A stretch of DNA of 64,000 bases from Maribacter sp. BPC-D8. GTDB lineage: Bacteria; Bacteroidota; Bacteroidia; Flavobacteriales; Flavobacteriaceae. The notes under the pieces are model-generated. The model worked only from the letters and a program-made list of their open reading frames with translations, was not told where the DNA came from and searched no databases. The stretch is taken from NCBI RefSeq assembly GCF_035207705.1, contig NZ_CP128187.1, positions 2,294,001 to 2,358,000 on the forward strand. Reading direction: 5' to 3'. This document shows, piece after piece, positions 46,395 to 56,449 of this stretch (position 1 is the stretch's first letter; the number at the start of each line of letters is the position of its first letter). Position numbers and translations under genes: made by a program.

Positions 46395-46870
46395 TTCGCT
46401 TTTATCGGAATCCAAACTTCTTCTTCTGAGTTAGGATCATTGTTTTTATATTTTGCACCCAGCACTTCAAAATGAGCACGGTCATCTAAATTATAATCTG
46501 AATTAGGAATCCATTCCCCATAAATATATTGAAAAAATACCTGTGCATCTTTTGCAGTCCCCTTGTAATTAAAAACGGCAAATAATCCGCCCTCTAAAAC
46601 AAGATTATTAATTCCTTCAGGAACAGAATCAAAATCTTCAACCTCAACACAAGCCCATTTTACAAACTTTTTAGCCGGTGAAAACACTTGAAAATAGTCT
46701 GAAGGATATTCTTGCAAAGAGATAAAATCATCAGATGACCTATTTAAAACTTCCTTACTACGCTGCCTAAAGCCTTTCCAAAGTTCTGGAGTTTTATTAT
46801 CGATCAAACTCATTTCTTGAGAAAGACCTACAAGATTTTTACTTTGTAAATCAATAATTTTAGGCACCAT
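46391..46870 (-). CDS. GyrI-like effector-binding domain protein
   Basis: A 159-residue stand-alone GyrI-like/AraC effector-binding (SOUL-type) domain without a DNA-binding part. The typical strands KKFVKWACVEV, GGLFAVFNYKG and the FFQYIYGEWIPNSDY helix with a C-terminal EVWIPIK strand are present. Such proteins bind small hydrophobic ligands. It is translationally coupled to the MFS transporter (ATGA overlap), so a role in the uptake or export of the same compound is plausible. Confidence 0.8.
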   Translation of the reverse strand: MVPKIIDLQSKNLVGLSQEMSLIDNKTPELWKGFRQRSKEVLNRSSDDFISLQEYPSDYFQVFSPAKKFVKWACVEVEDFDSVPEGINNLVLEGGLFAVFNYKGTAKDAQVFFQYIYGEWIPNSDYNLDDRAHFEVLGAKYKNNDPNSEEEVWIPIKAK

Positions 46871-46884
46871 ACTATCTATTTTAA

Positions 46885-49065
46885 TTAAAGAACCAATAGT
46901 CCGTGGTCACGCAAACCCGTTACTTGTTTAGAATACCAAAACAGCTCAAAATCTTCTAACCGAGATTCGTAGTCCTTTTTTAACTGACCGTAACTTACAG
47001 GTTTATTCTCAGGTTTCAATTGTTCTAAAGTAGATAGCAACCATTCGCCTTTATCTTTATCTACCGTAATTTCATACATATCAGTCTTGGTATGAAAACC
47101 CAATTCCAATTGCTGCCATGTCATTCCTTTTTTCTTCTTATCACGTTGGGCAGTAATAGGCATCGGACCAATCCAAGCAATTTTTGCGGTTGATTTTGTA
47201 CTTAATAGATGCTCTTGTTGTAGGCAATTATAAATGTAATCTGCAGATATGGCTGAAGGCGGAATTTTAAAATCGAACCATTCTTGCAAGCTCATATCAA
47301 AACCGATACCGTGCATGAAATTGAAGAGCGATTTCTTTAATCCGAAGCTGAACTTACTATGATCAACTCCCGTTTTATCTTTAAAATCAATATCGTTATT
47401 TGCAAAGCTGATGGATTTTAAATCTGGCATTACTCCGTATTCTTCGGGATGCAAACCAACCGGACTATGAGCTGTCAATGCAAACTGATGCCAAAAACCT
47501 GATTGTATGATCCCTAATTCGAACAACTGGCGAACCATCTCTAAACTGTCTACCGTTTCTTGAATGGTTTGCGTTGGGTAGCCGTACATTAAATACGAAT
47601 GTACCATGATGTTCGCTTCGGTGAAATTTCGCGTTACTTGCGCTACTTGCTCTACCGTTACGCCTTTATCAATGAGTTTCAGAAGTCTATCTGATGCTAC
47701 TTCCAATCCTCCAGAAACCGCAATACAACCCGATGCTTTCAGCAAAAAACATAAGTCTTGCGTAAAGTTTTTCTCGAAACGAATATTCGTCCACCAAGTG
47801 ATGGTCAAATTTCTTTTTAATATCTCTAATGCAAAAGCTTTCATTAATGATGGCGGTGCTGCTTCATCAACAAAGTGAAATCCTGATTCTCCTGTTTGGG
47901 TCATTAATGTTTCTACACGGTCAGCCAAAAGACTAGCAGCAACAGGCTCGTATATTTTTATATAATCTAAAGAGATATCGCAAAAAGTACATTTACCCCA
48001 ATAGCAACCATGTGCCATGGTCAATTTATTCCATCGACCATCACTCCAAAGGCTATGCATTGGGTTCGCAATTTCAATGACCGAAATGTAATTGCTTAAT
48101 TGTAGGTCAGCATAATCTGGTGTGCCAACATCTATTTGTTTATAATCTTGTCTAAGACTATCATTCTTGTAAATGACTTTATTATCTTCTAAAATGAAAG
48201 CACGTTTTAACTCCCCTTCCCCATTCACCACATATTGATGCACCAGTTCTAACGGAAGCTCACCATCATCTAGGGTTATAAAATCAAAAAACTCAAACAC
48301 TCGAATATCGGTAAGGCTACGTAGTTCTGTATTTGGGAATCCGCCACCCATGGCAATTTTCACATGAGGATAATTTGCTTTTATAAATTGAGCACAACGA
48401 AAAGCACTGTATAAATTACCCGGAAAAGGAACCGAAAAACACACCAATTTAGGTTGTACAGTTTCTAATTGCTTAGCTAGTAATTTCAGTGTCAATTCAT
48501 CAATAAACGTTGGCGCATCATTTAAGTGATTATAAAGCTCATCGAAGGAATTCGCACTACGACCAAGTCGTTCAGCATATCTACTGAATCCGAAATTAGG
48601 GTCAATACATTCTACGATAAAATCTGATAAATCTTCAAGATATAAGGTTGCCAAATGCTTGGCTTTATCTTGCATACCCATATTACCAAAAGCCCATTCT
48701 AAATCATCTAACTGTTCAAAACGAAAAGCTTGTGGCAAAAAATTATCGGTACATAATTGCCTCGCTAATGTATCATTTTTTCCTTGTAGAAAAAGAATAA
48801 CTGCATCTAGCGTTTTCAAATAATCATTGCGCAGCGCATAAATTCTTTGGCAATTTTCAGAAACTATAGCATCCGAAGAAAAAGCCATATCGAATAGCTG
48901 CTGAAAGGTATTCTTATTGAAAAGCGATAAAATAACCTCAATCCCTAAATCGGACTGAAAAGAAGAAATATCTTTTGTATTCAAAAACCCTTTAATGTAT
49001 GCCGTTGCCGGATACGGAGTGTTTAATTGGGTAAAAGGTGGTGTTATTAAAAGAAGGTCTTTCAC
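46885..49065 (-). CDS. Radical SAM protein with B12-binding-like N-terminal domain
   Basis: A 726-residue protein. The N-terminal region (about 1-290) resembles the cobalamin-binding-like domain of B12 radical SAM enzymes (KIAMGGGFPNTELR, FITLDDGELPLE), but no DxHxxG cobalt-ligand motif was seen. The radical SAM core (about 345-560) has cluster cysteines Cys354, Cys359 and Cys362, that is C-x4-C-x2-C (GCYWGKCTFCD), not the usual C-x3-C-x2-C. The glycine-rich GGLEVASDRLLKL stretch fits SAM binding. The C-terminal 160 residues are unassigned. The substrate is unknown. It precedes the GyrI-like gene by 14 nt. Confidence 0.85.
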   Translation of the reverse strand: MKDLLLITPPFTQLNTPYPATAYIKGFLNTKDISSFQSDLGIEVILSLFNKNTFQQLFDMAFSSDAIVSENCQRIYALRNDYLKTLDAVILFLQGKNDTLARQLCTDNFLPQAFRFEQLDDLEWAFGNMGMQDKAKHLATLYLEDLSDFIVECIDPNFGFSRYAERLGRSANSFDELYNHLNDAPTFIDELTLKLLAKQLETVQPKLVCFSVPFPGNLYSAFRCAQFIKANYPHVKIAMGGGFPNTELRSLTDIRVFEFFDFITLDDGELPLELVHQYVVNGEGELKRAFILEDNKVIYKNDSLRQDYKQIDVGTPDYADLQLSNYISVIEIANPMHSLWSDGRWNKLTMAHGCYWGKCTFCDISLDYIKIYEPVAASLLADRVETLMTQTGESGFHFVDEAAPPSLMKAFALEILKRNLTITWWTNIRFEKNFTQDLCFLLKASGCIAVSGGLEVASDRLLKLIDKGVTVEQVAQVTRNFTEANIMVHSYLMYGYPTQTIQETVDSLEMVRQLFELGIIQSGFWHQFALTAHSPVGLHPEEYGVMPDLKSISFANNDIDFKDKTGVDHSKFSFGLKKSLFNFMHGIGFDMSLQEWFDFKIPPSAISADYIYNCLQQEHLLSTKSTAKIAWIGPMPITAQRDKKKKGMTWQQLELGFHTKTDMYEITVDKDKGEWLLSTLEQLKPENKPVSYGQLKKDYESRLEDFELFWYSKQVTGLRDHGLLVL

Positions 49066-49105
49066 AAAGTTATTTTAGAACAATGCCGCAAAGATAACTG
49101 TTCGC

Positions 49106-50050
49106 TTATTCATTATTCAATATCTCACGTACCGCTTGCTGATATGCCTTTGGATTATTAGCTTTCTTTATTTTCTTGAATGCTTTGTGCGGATTAGAAG
49201 TTGCTAACGCAAAATACTCCCAAAAGCCACGCATTTTCATTTTAATAGGTGTCGGTCCAGATAATGCCTCATCATATTGATGATAAATAGTATCGTGAAA
49301 TTCTGAGAAAATCTTCCAACGATCTTTTGGGTATTCGGTGGTATTATTCTTAATCATACTTGGTAGAAATGGATCGGCAATTAATCCTCTTCCCATCATA
49401 AAATGGTCAATAGAAGGAAAACGTTCTTGCATTTCTTGAAACTTTGCTACCGTGGTAATATCGCCGTTGTAGTATAGTTTATGCTTAGTACTATCAACAC
49501 ATTTCTGAAAAGCATCAAGGTCTACTCCACCTTTATACAATTGTTTACCAATACGGGCGTGAATGGCAATATTCTTTAATGGATACTTGTCTAGAATAGG
49601 AAATACATCTAAAATTTCTTCTGCATTTTCGTACCCCATTCTCATTTTCATAGAAACCACCACATCGGTTTCTTCATGAGCACGTTTTAAAATATGATCT
49701 ATTTTCTCAGGATTACAAATGAGTCCGCTACCCATACCTTGCTTCGTTACCATTGGGTACGGGCAACCTAAATTCCAGTTCAGTTCTTTGTACCCTAAAC
49801 TTTGAATATACTTTACAACGAACAGAAACTCATCAGCATCGCCCGTCATTACTTGCGGAATAACCTCTAACGTAGTATTATTTTCTGGCTGTAAATCATT
49901 CTGATACGAGTTTTTAATCACCATTTTACCATTCAAACGAATGTATGGCGCGTAGAACGTATCAATACCTCCAAAATATTTATGGAACGCATTGCGGAAT
50001 CTAAAATCGGTAAAACCCTGTAATGGGGATGATAATAAGGTAACTGACAT
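49106..50050 (-). CDS. tRNA-dihydrouridine synthase family protein
   Basis: A 314-residue FMN-dependent Dus. The catalytic Cys96 is in WNLGCPYPMV; the FMN-binding MKMRMGY and IHARIGKQLYKG stretches and MMGRGLIADPFL are present. The length and the short PLQGFTDFRFRN N-terminus resemble DusC. It reduces a uridine of tRNA to dihydrouridine. It lies 7 nt downstream of the amine oxidase gene on the same strand. Confidence 0.9.
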   Translation of the reverse strand: MSVTLLSSPLQGFTDFRFRNAFHKYFGGIDTFYAPYIRLNGKMVIKNSYQNDLQPENNTTLEVIPQVMTGDADEFLFVVKYIQSLGYKELNWNLGCPYPMVTKQGMGSGLICNPEKIDHILKRAHEETDVVVSMKMRMGYENAEEILDVFPILDKYPLKNIAIHARIGKQLYKGGVDLDAFQKCVDSTKHKLYYNGDITTVAKFQEMQERFPSIDHFMMGRGLIADPFLPSMIKNNTTEYPKDRWKIFSEFHDTIYHQYDEALSGPTPIKMKMRGFWEYFALATSNPHKAFKKIKKANNPKAYQQAVREILNNE

Positions 50051-50057
50051 GTATGTA

Positions 50058-51122
50058 TTACTGCGTTAGGTGCAATCTTTTCAGTTTTGCAACAACAGAT
50101 TCAGCTGCAAAAATAGCGCCTTCCATGTAACCAGAGTGATGTTTTGAGGTTTCTGCACCACAAATAAATAATTTACTTTCAAATAAAGGTGCCTGATACA
50201 GTGCATGTCCCCCATTCTGATGCGGAAATAAGTTACCTTCTTGCCTATTCGATTTGGTAAATTCTTCATTGTACCAAGGCGTTTCTAGATACGATTCGTA
50301 TTGCAAAGCCTCTTCTCCGAAAACCATTTTCAACTGTGCTTCAATTTTTTCTATTCGTTGTTCTTTAGTGAAACGAGCACAACTACCAGAAGCGAAACCA
50401 ACAAGTGCGTACGACTCATTTTCCACATTAGATTGATCATAGAATTCTGTAAGCGGACCAACATTACTAAATATAGTACCTGACTTTCCTTGATCTCTCC
50501 AAAATGGCTTCTTATACGTTAAGGCAACTTTTATGGAGTCTTGCATCCAAGTATGGGTTTGTTCTGCTAAGGAAATTATATCATTTGGTAACGCGGGAGA
50601 AAATTCTATTTGATCTATTAATGCTGCAGGTGGTAATGTAGTAATTACAATATCTGCATATAATGTGCGGGAATTGCTTATTACCTCAGCATTGTTATCA
50701 AGCACATTTACCTCGTTAACCACTTCATTTAAAAAGATAGTATTTGGTTTCAGTTTAGCAGCTATGGAATTTAGCAGGTCTATTGTTCCGTTTTTAAATC
50801 GGTAACTAGGGCTGTCGTTTGGTACTGCAATTTCTTGTGGCGGGACATTTGAAAACGTTTGAAAATATGAGATACCGGTCATGAATTGTTCGAAGTACGG
50901 AACCTTGAATTCTTCAATAACATCTAATAAATGGTAATGAGCTTCATTAAACCAAGTAGCACCCATTTCAACTTTAACCTTCCCAGATTCTATAGTGTTA
51001 ATTCTACCACCAATTCTTTCTCGTGCTTCTAACACCTTCACATCAAAACCTAGTTCTTGTAAACGATATGCAGTTAGCAAACCCGTTAATCCTGCGCCGA
51101 TAATTACTACCGATGTATTCAT
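50058..51122 (-). CDS. Flavin-containing amine oxidase family protein
   Basis: A 354-residue FAD protein. The N-terminus has VVIIGAGLTGLLTAYRL (4-20) and the amine-oxidase RERIGGRINT stretch (35-44); the C-terminal FAD motif is LFICGAETSKHHSGYMEGAI. It is shorter than typical monoamine oxidases (about 450), so the substrate domain is reduced. The substrate is unknown. It stands 30 nt after the DinB gene and 7 nt before dus. Confidence 0.87.
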   Translation of the reverse strand: MNTSVVIIGAGLTGLLTAYRLQELGFDVKVLEARERIGGRINTIESGKVKVEMGATWFNEAHYHLLDVIEEFKVPYFEQFMTGISYFQTFSNVPPQEIAVPNDSPSYRFKNGTIDLLNSIAAKLKPNTIFLNEVVNEVNVLDNNAEVISNSRTLYADIVITTLPPAALIDQIEFSPALPNDIISLAEQTHTWMQDSIKVALTYKKPFWRDQGKSGTIFSNVGPLTEFYDQSNVENESYALVGFASGSCARFTKEQRIEKIEAQLKMVFGEEALQYESYLETPWYNEEFTKSNRQEGNLFPHQNGGHALYQAPLFESKLFICGAETSKHHSGYMEGAIFAAESVVAKLKRLHLTQ

Positions 51123-51152
51123 GCTATAAAGTTATTCTGGTTAAATGACGGA

Positions 51153-51668
51153 CTAAGATATTTTTGATTGTAATACACTGGTAGTCACCAATAATTGCCC
51201 AATATGCCTTTGGCTATGCTCTGCAGCATGAAAAAGGAGTCCGATTACGGTAGATGGCAACTTCTTTCTACCCACAGCTCTTTTCTCGGTTAGTGAAGAA
51301 TCTGAAATTGTTTTGAAATATGCTAAAGCCTCCTCGACTTTTGCAGAAAATTGCTTTTGTAAGTCAGCAACTTCAGTAGTTAAATTAAAGACAGCTTCTT
51401 GTTTAAGAAATTGAAATTGTGCTTCGGATAGTGATTCCCCTTTTGCGTAGGTCAACATTCTATCTAAAACTCCCGTAATATGATTCATATGAAAACCCAC
51501 GGAAGCTCTACCAGCCGTTTTTGCCCATAATAATTCTTTAGGGAAATCTGCAGTGTATTTTTTCAGTTCACGTTCAGATTGCAACAATGCATGAGCTGCA
51601 GGTTGCAGCAAATCTGGCACACCTTCAATAGGTCCGCTTAACCAAAACTCATATTCTTCATTTTCCAT
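51153..51668 (-). CDS. DinB-like four-helix metal-binding protein
   Basis: A 171-residue DinB/YfiT superfamily protein. Metal-binding histidines are likely His58/His61 in VGFHMNHITGVLDRML and the HAAEHSQRHIGQL helix near residue 150. Members are often thiol-dependent transferases or of unknown role; here nothing more specific can be said. Confidence 0.85.
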   Translation of the reverse strand: MENEEYEFWLSGPIEGVPDLLQPAAHALLQSERELKKYTADFPKELLWAKTAGRASVGFHMNHITGVLDRMLTYAKGESLSEAQFQFLKQEAVFNLTTEVADLQKQFSAKVEEALAYFKTISDSSLTEKRAVGRKKLPSTVIGLLFHAAEHSQRHIGQLLVTTSVLQSKIS

Positions 51669-51695
51669 AATCGTTTTACCTAAATAAATCTACGT

Positions 51696-52433
51696 TTAAA
51701 GTCTCTCTTGTATGACAGAACTTACTACGTAAAACAGAATAATTAAGGGAATAGCCATGAATTTCATGGTAACGATTAGCACAAGACTAATGATAAGAAA
51801 GATATAACGCATAGCATTATCCTTGAAGCTTGTATTCTTGAATTTTAGAGCAAAGAGCGGCAAATTAGCATTTAGTAAATATGCACTCACCAATGTTAAG
51901 ATGATCAAGAACCATTGATTAAGAATGATACTATTTAAAAAATCATTGTTCTGGTATAAAAGGATAAGCGGTAATGAAAGTATTAAAAGTGCATTAGCAG
52001 GTGTTGGCAAACCAATAAAAGAAGATGTTTGATTTTCATCAATATTGAATTTCGCCAAACGATAACCCGATGCCATGGTAATAATAAAGCCTAAAAAGGG
52101 TATTAAGTGTATGTATTGAAATTTACCGGCTTCCATAAAAAAGTGAGAACCATCTCCCCATCCGCTAGTTTGAGACATTGCCAATAACTGAAACATAACA
52201 ATACCAGGTACTAATCCGCTAGTAATCATATCTGCCAAAGAATCTAACTGTAGACCTAATTCGCTTTTTACATCTAAAACACGCGCAGCTAATCCGTCAA
52301 AAAAATCAAAGAAAATACCAACTGCAACGAATATTGCAGCAAGTTCTAATCTATTCATAACAGCGAACATGGTAGCCACACAACCACAAAAGACGTTCAA
52401 AAGGGTAATAAAATTAGGAATATGTTTTTTCAT
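51696..52433 (-). CDS. pssA: CDP-diacylglycerol--serine O-phosphatidyltransferase
   Basis: The ATG at 52433 gives 245 residues opening MKKHIPNFITLLN; a longer frame to 52484 adds an implausible leader. The complete CDP-alcohol phosphotransferase motif is present: D43, D46-G47, A50-R51, G60, D64 and D68. It has about six to seven membrane segments. It makes phosphatidylserine, the precursor of phosphatidylethanolamine. Confidence 0.94.
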   Translation of the reverse strand: MKKHIPNFITLLNVFCGCVATMFAVMNRLELAAIFVAVGIFFDFFDGLAARVLDVKSELGLQLDSLADMITSGLVPGIVMFQLLAMSQTSGWGDGSHFFMEAGKFQYIHLIPFLGFIITMASGYRLAKFNIDENQTSSFIGLPTPANALLILSLPLILLYQNNDFLNSIILNQWFLIILTLVSAYLLNANLPLFALKFKNTSFKDNAMRYIFLIISLVLIVTMKFMAIPLIILFYVVSSVIQERL

Positions 52434-52826
52434 AATAGTCGGTCTAATATCACAAATGCAGAAAGGCACAATACCCCAGCACAATTATGGCTCTAAATTA
52501 ATATAATTATGTGGTGGTATAGACATTGAACCGTAAAAAGGAACATTAGCGTAATTAGCAAATGGCCATGAAACTCATATTATTTAAAATAAAAGCAATC
52601 TAACAAGCAAAATTACAACCACTTAAGTTCTTTGTATTGAAATATAAACTACCTTTTAATTCATCATATCACAAATTAATCTCCAAACGTAAAATATTAT
52701 GCATGCATAGTATTGTTTAGTTGCTATTTTAGAATTAAATTATAGCCTTTGTAACAATTTCAGAGAAAAAATAAAGTTTTATAACAAATATATATAAACG
52801 CTAACCATTAAATACACTGCCCAAAA
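52434..52826. other. Intergenic region between pssA and pyc
   Basis: 393 nt of AT-rich DNA holding the divergent promoters. A minus-strand TAATTTTG (52608-52615) is the only exact -7 match and is 175 nt from pssA. On the plus strand TAGCCTTTG near 52752 is one base too long for the consensus. No gene is seen. Confidence 0.4.
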
Positions 52827-55800
52827 ATGAAGATTAAAAAGGTTTTAGTAGCCAACAGAAGTGAAATTGCAATTCGTGTATTGCGCGCCTGTTCTGAGCT
52901 AAATATTAAAACAGTTGCCATTTACACCTATGAAGACCGTTATTCGCAACATCGAAATAAAGCCGATGAATCTTACCAAATTGGCGAAGACAATCAGCCT
53001 TTAAAACCTTACTTAGACATTCCGCAAATTATAGCTTTGGCAAAGGCTAAAAATGTAGATGCCATTCACCCAGGTTACGGATTTCTTTCTGAAAACTCAG
53101 AATTTGCAAGACAATGTGCTGCAAACGACATAATTTTCATAGGTCCGGATCCAAAAGTTATGGATGCTCTTGGTGATAAAATTACCGCCAAAAAAGTTGC
53201 CGTAAAATGTAATGTACCCATTATAGAAAGCAACAAAAAGCAATTGACCAATCTTAAAGTGGCTTTATCTGAAGCTGCGACAATTGGTTATCCGCTAATG
53301 TTAAAAGCTGCTTCTGGTGGTGGTGGGCGTGGTATGCGTATTATTAGAAAAGATGAAGATTTAGAAATGAATTTTGATTCTGCCAGAAACGAAGCGCTAA
53401 ACGCTTTTGGCGATGACACCATGTTTCTAGAAAAGTATGTCGAAAATCCTAAACATATAGAAGTTCAAATAGTTGCCGATAATCACGGTAATATTCGCCA
53501 TTTACATGAGCGCGATTGTTCTGTGCAACGTCGCCACCAAAAAGTGGTAGAAATTGCACCTTCGCATAATGTAAGTGAAGAGGTAAAACAAAACCTATAT
53601 AAATACGCCGTAAATATTGCCAAAGAGGTTAACTACAACAATATTGGTACGGTAGAATTTTTGGTTGACCCAAATGATAATATTTACTTTATTGAAGTAA
53701 ACCCCAGAATACAAGTAGAGCATACCGTTACCGAAATGGTTACTGGCATTGACTTGGTTAAAACTCAAATATTCGTCGCAGGAAATTATAAGTTAGACAG
53801 TCAGCAAATCAAAATATACGGTCAAGAAACCATTGCCACTTATGGTTTTGCATTACAATGTCGTTTAACCACAGAGGATCCAAGCAATAATTTTACGCCC
53901 GATTATGGTACGGTAACTACATATAGAAGTGCCTCTGGTATGGGAATTCGTTTAGATGCCGGTAGTATTTACCAAGGGTATCAAGTGAGTCCGTTTTTTG
54001 ATTCGATGTTGGTAAAAGTATCGTCTCACGGTAGAACCTTAGATGGCGCTACTCGTAAAATGGTACGTGCATTAAAAGAATTTAGAATTAGAGGGGTTAA
54101 AACAAATATTCATTTTCTTCAGAATGTAATTCAGCATCCTACTTTTAAAGATGGTAAGGTAACTGTTAATTTCATTCAGAATACTCCTGCCCTATTCAAA
54201 ATAAAATTACCACAAGATAGAACATCGAAAGTGGTGAATTTTTTGGCAGAAGTAATTGTAAACGGAAATTCTGATGTCAAGTATATTGATCAGAATAAAG
54301 TTTTCAGAAATCCGAAAGTTCCAAAATTCAATCCGCTAGAAGCACATCCGAAAGGAACAAAAGATATGCTGACCGAAATGGGTCCCGAGAAATTTTGTGC
54401 ATGGTTGATGGATGAAAAGAAAATTCATTTTACAGATACTACCATGCGCGATGCGCACCAATCATTATTAGCAACAAGAATGCGTACGTATGATATGTTA
54501 CGTGTTGCAGAAAGTTATGCAAAGAATCACCCAAATACCTTTAGTATGGAAGTTTGGGGTGGCGCAACCTTCGATGTTTGTATGCGTTTCTTACATGAGA
54601 GTCCATGGACACGTTTACGCGAATTACGTAAAGCAGTGCCGAACATATTATTTCAAATGCTACTTCGTGGTTCTAACGGGGTTGGGTACAAAGCTTACCC
54701 TGATAATTTAATTGAAAAGTTCGTTGAAAAATCTTGGGAAAACGGCGTCGATATTTTTAGAATTTTCGATTCGTTGAACTGGGTAAAAGCGATGGAACCA
54801 AGTATTAATTATGTACGTAATAAAACTGGCGGTATTGCCGAAGCAGCCTTAAGTTATACTGGCGATATATTAGATGTCAACGAAACCAAATACACCCTAA
54901 AATACTATACACAGCTTGCGAAAGATTTAGAAAACGCAGGTGCGCATATGATAGCCATAAAAGATATGGCAGGTCTATTGAAACCATATGCCGCTACTGA
55001 ATTGGTTTTAGCGTTAAAAGACACGGTAAAGCTGCCGATACATTTACATACGCATGACACCTCATCTTTACAGACCACAACATACATGAAAGCAATTGAA
55101 GCTGGGGTTGATGTTGTTGATGTCGCTTTAGGCGGATTATCTGGATTAACTTCTCAGCCGAACTTCAACTCTGTAGTAGAGATGATGAAAGGTCAGCCAC
55201 GAGCACATGAGTTCGATATGCCGAAACTGAATCAATTTTCTAACTTCTGGGAAGATACAAGAGAATTGTACTATCCTTTTGAATCGGGATTAAAAGCGGG
55301 AACAGCAGAGGTGTATTCACATGAAATACCTGGCGGACAGTATTCGAATTTGCGACCACAAGCAACTGCTTTAGGTTTAGGTGACAGATTTGAAGAAGTA
55401 AAAACGATGTATGCCGAGGTAAATAAACTCTTTGGTAACCTTATTAAGGTAACACCGAGTTCAAAAGTGGTTGGTGACATGGCAATTTTCATGGTAACTA
55501 ATGATTTAACTACTGAAGATGTAATGACACGTGGTGAGGAAATATCTTTCCCAGATTCTGTAATAAGTTTCTTTATGGGAGATTTAGGTCAGCCAGTTGG
55601 CGGATTCCCTAAGAAACTTCAAAAAATTATTCTTAAGAACAAAAAACCATACACGAACAGACCAAATGCACATTTAGCACCAACTGATTTTGACAAAGAA
55701 TTTAAAGCCTTTAAAAAGAAGTTTCAAAAAGGCTTTACCCGTGCTATTGAAATGGAAGATTTTCTTTCATACACCTTATACCCAAAAGTGTTTGAAAAAG

Positions 55801-56279
55801 CCCATGAAAACTATAAGCTATATGGCAATTTAGCGCTGGTACAAACAAAGCATTTCTTCTACGGAATGAAACTTCGTGAAGAAACCTTAATTGAATTAGA
55901 ACCGGGTAAAACGGTAATCGTAAGACTGCTTTCTGTTGGTATACCTAATGAACAAGGCATGCGAACGGTATTCTTTCAAGTAAACGGAGAGAATAGATTT
56001 GTTGATGTTCTAGATACTTCTTTAAATCTTAAGATCGAATCGAATGAAAAGATAGATTCAGAGAACCCGAACCAAATTGGAGCTCCGCTACAAGGCTCTT
56101 TATACAAGGTATTGGTCAAAAAAGGTCAAACCATAAAAGAGAACGATCCTTTATTTGTAATTGAAGCTATGAAAATGGAGACTACCGTAACTTCTTTTAA
56201 AGCTGGTACGGTTACTTCTGTCAGCTTAAAAGAAGGCAGCATGGTAAAACAAGACGATTTAATTGTTACTATTGAATAG
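52827..56279 (+). CDS. pyc: Pyruvate carboxylase
   Basis: A 1150-residue single-chain enzyme, full length for the family. Biotin carboxylase domain (about 3-455; ATP-grasp GGGGRGMR near 165, EVNPRIQVEH near 291), carboxyltransferase domain (about 530-800; DTTMRDAHQSLLATRMR, HLHTHDTSS) and C-terminal biotinyl domain with Lys1116 in EAMKMET. It carboxylates pyruvate to oxaloacetate, replenishing the TCA cycle, and fits with the two aconitases and the hydroxyproline route to 2-oxoglutarate. It ends at a strong hairpin terminator. Confidence 0.97.
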   Translation: MKIKKVLVANRSEIAIRVLRACSELNIKTVAIYTYEDRYSQHRNKADESYQIGEDNQPLKPYLDIPQIIALAKAKNVDAIHPGYGFLSENSEFARQCAANDIIFIGPDPKVMDALGDKITAKKVAVKCNVPIIESNKKQLTNLKVALSEAATIGYPLMLKAASGGGGRGMRIIRKDEDLEMNFDSARNEALNAFGDDTMFLEKYVENPKHIEVQIVADNHGNIRHLHERDCSVQRRHQKVVEIAPSHNVSEEVKQNLYKYAVNIAKEVNYNNIGTVEFLVDPNDNIYFIEVNPRIQVEHTVTEMVTGIDLVKTQIFVAGNYKLDSQQIKIYGQETIATYGFALQCRLTTEDPSNNFTPDYGTVTTYRSASGMGIRLDAGSIYQGYQVSPFFDSMLVKVSSHGRTLDGATRKMVRALKEFRIRGVKTNIHFLQNVIQHPTFKDGKVTVNFIQNTPALFKIKLPQDRTSKVVNFLAEVIVNGNSDVKYIDQNKVFRNPKVPKFNPLEAHPKGTKDMLTEMGPEKFCAWLMDEKKIHFTDTTMRDAHQSLLATRMRTYDMLRVAESYAKNHPNTFSMEVWGGATFDVCMRFLHESPWTRLRELRKAVPNILFQMLLRGSNGVGYKAYPDNLIEKFVEKSWENGVDIFRIFDSLNWVKAMEPSINYVRNKTGGIAEAALSYTGDILDVNETKYTLKYYTQLAKDLENAGAHMIAIKDMAGLLKPYAATELVLALKDTVKLPIHLHTHDTSSLQTTTYMKAIEAGVDVVDVALGGLSGLTSQPNFNSVVEMMKGQPRAHEFDMPKLNQFSNFWEDTRELYYPFESGLKAGTAEVYSHEIPGGQYSNLRPQATALGLGDRFEEVKTMYAEVNKLFGNLIKVTPSSKVVGDMAIFMVTNDLTTEDVMTRGEEISFPDSVISFFMGDLGQPVGGFPKKLQKIILKNKKPYTNRPNAHLAPTDFDKEFKAFKKKFQKGFTRAIEMEDFLSYTLYPKVFEKAHENYKLYGNLALVQTKHFFYGMKLREETLIELEPGKTVIVRLLSVGIPNEQGMRTVFFQVNGENRFVDVLDTSLNLKIESNEKIDSENPNQIGAPLQGSLYKVLVKKGQTIKENDPLFVIEAMKMETTVTSFKAGTVTSVSLKEGSMVKQDDLIVTIE

Positions 56280-56304
56280 CAATTAAAATCTTAATAAGTA
56301 TTTA

Positions 56305-56330
56305 AAAAGCCACCTCTAGAGGTGGCTTTT
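56305..56330 (+). terminator. Intrinsic terminator of pyc
   Basis: A perfect palindrome: AAAAGCCACCTC, loop of about 2-4 nt, GAGGTGGCTTTT, 25 nt after the pyc stop. Confidence 0.9.
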
Positions 56331-56449
56331 ATGTTTCTGTAAAAGAGTACTTTAAATAAATAGTTAATCTCCATAAAATTATAAAAAACCAATATCTGTG
56401 AAGTCTGTTATTATTCGCATCTTTGCAGCTGCTATGCGCTAGTAAAAGT

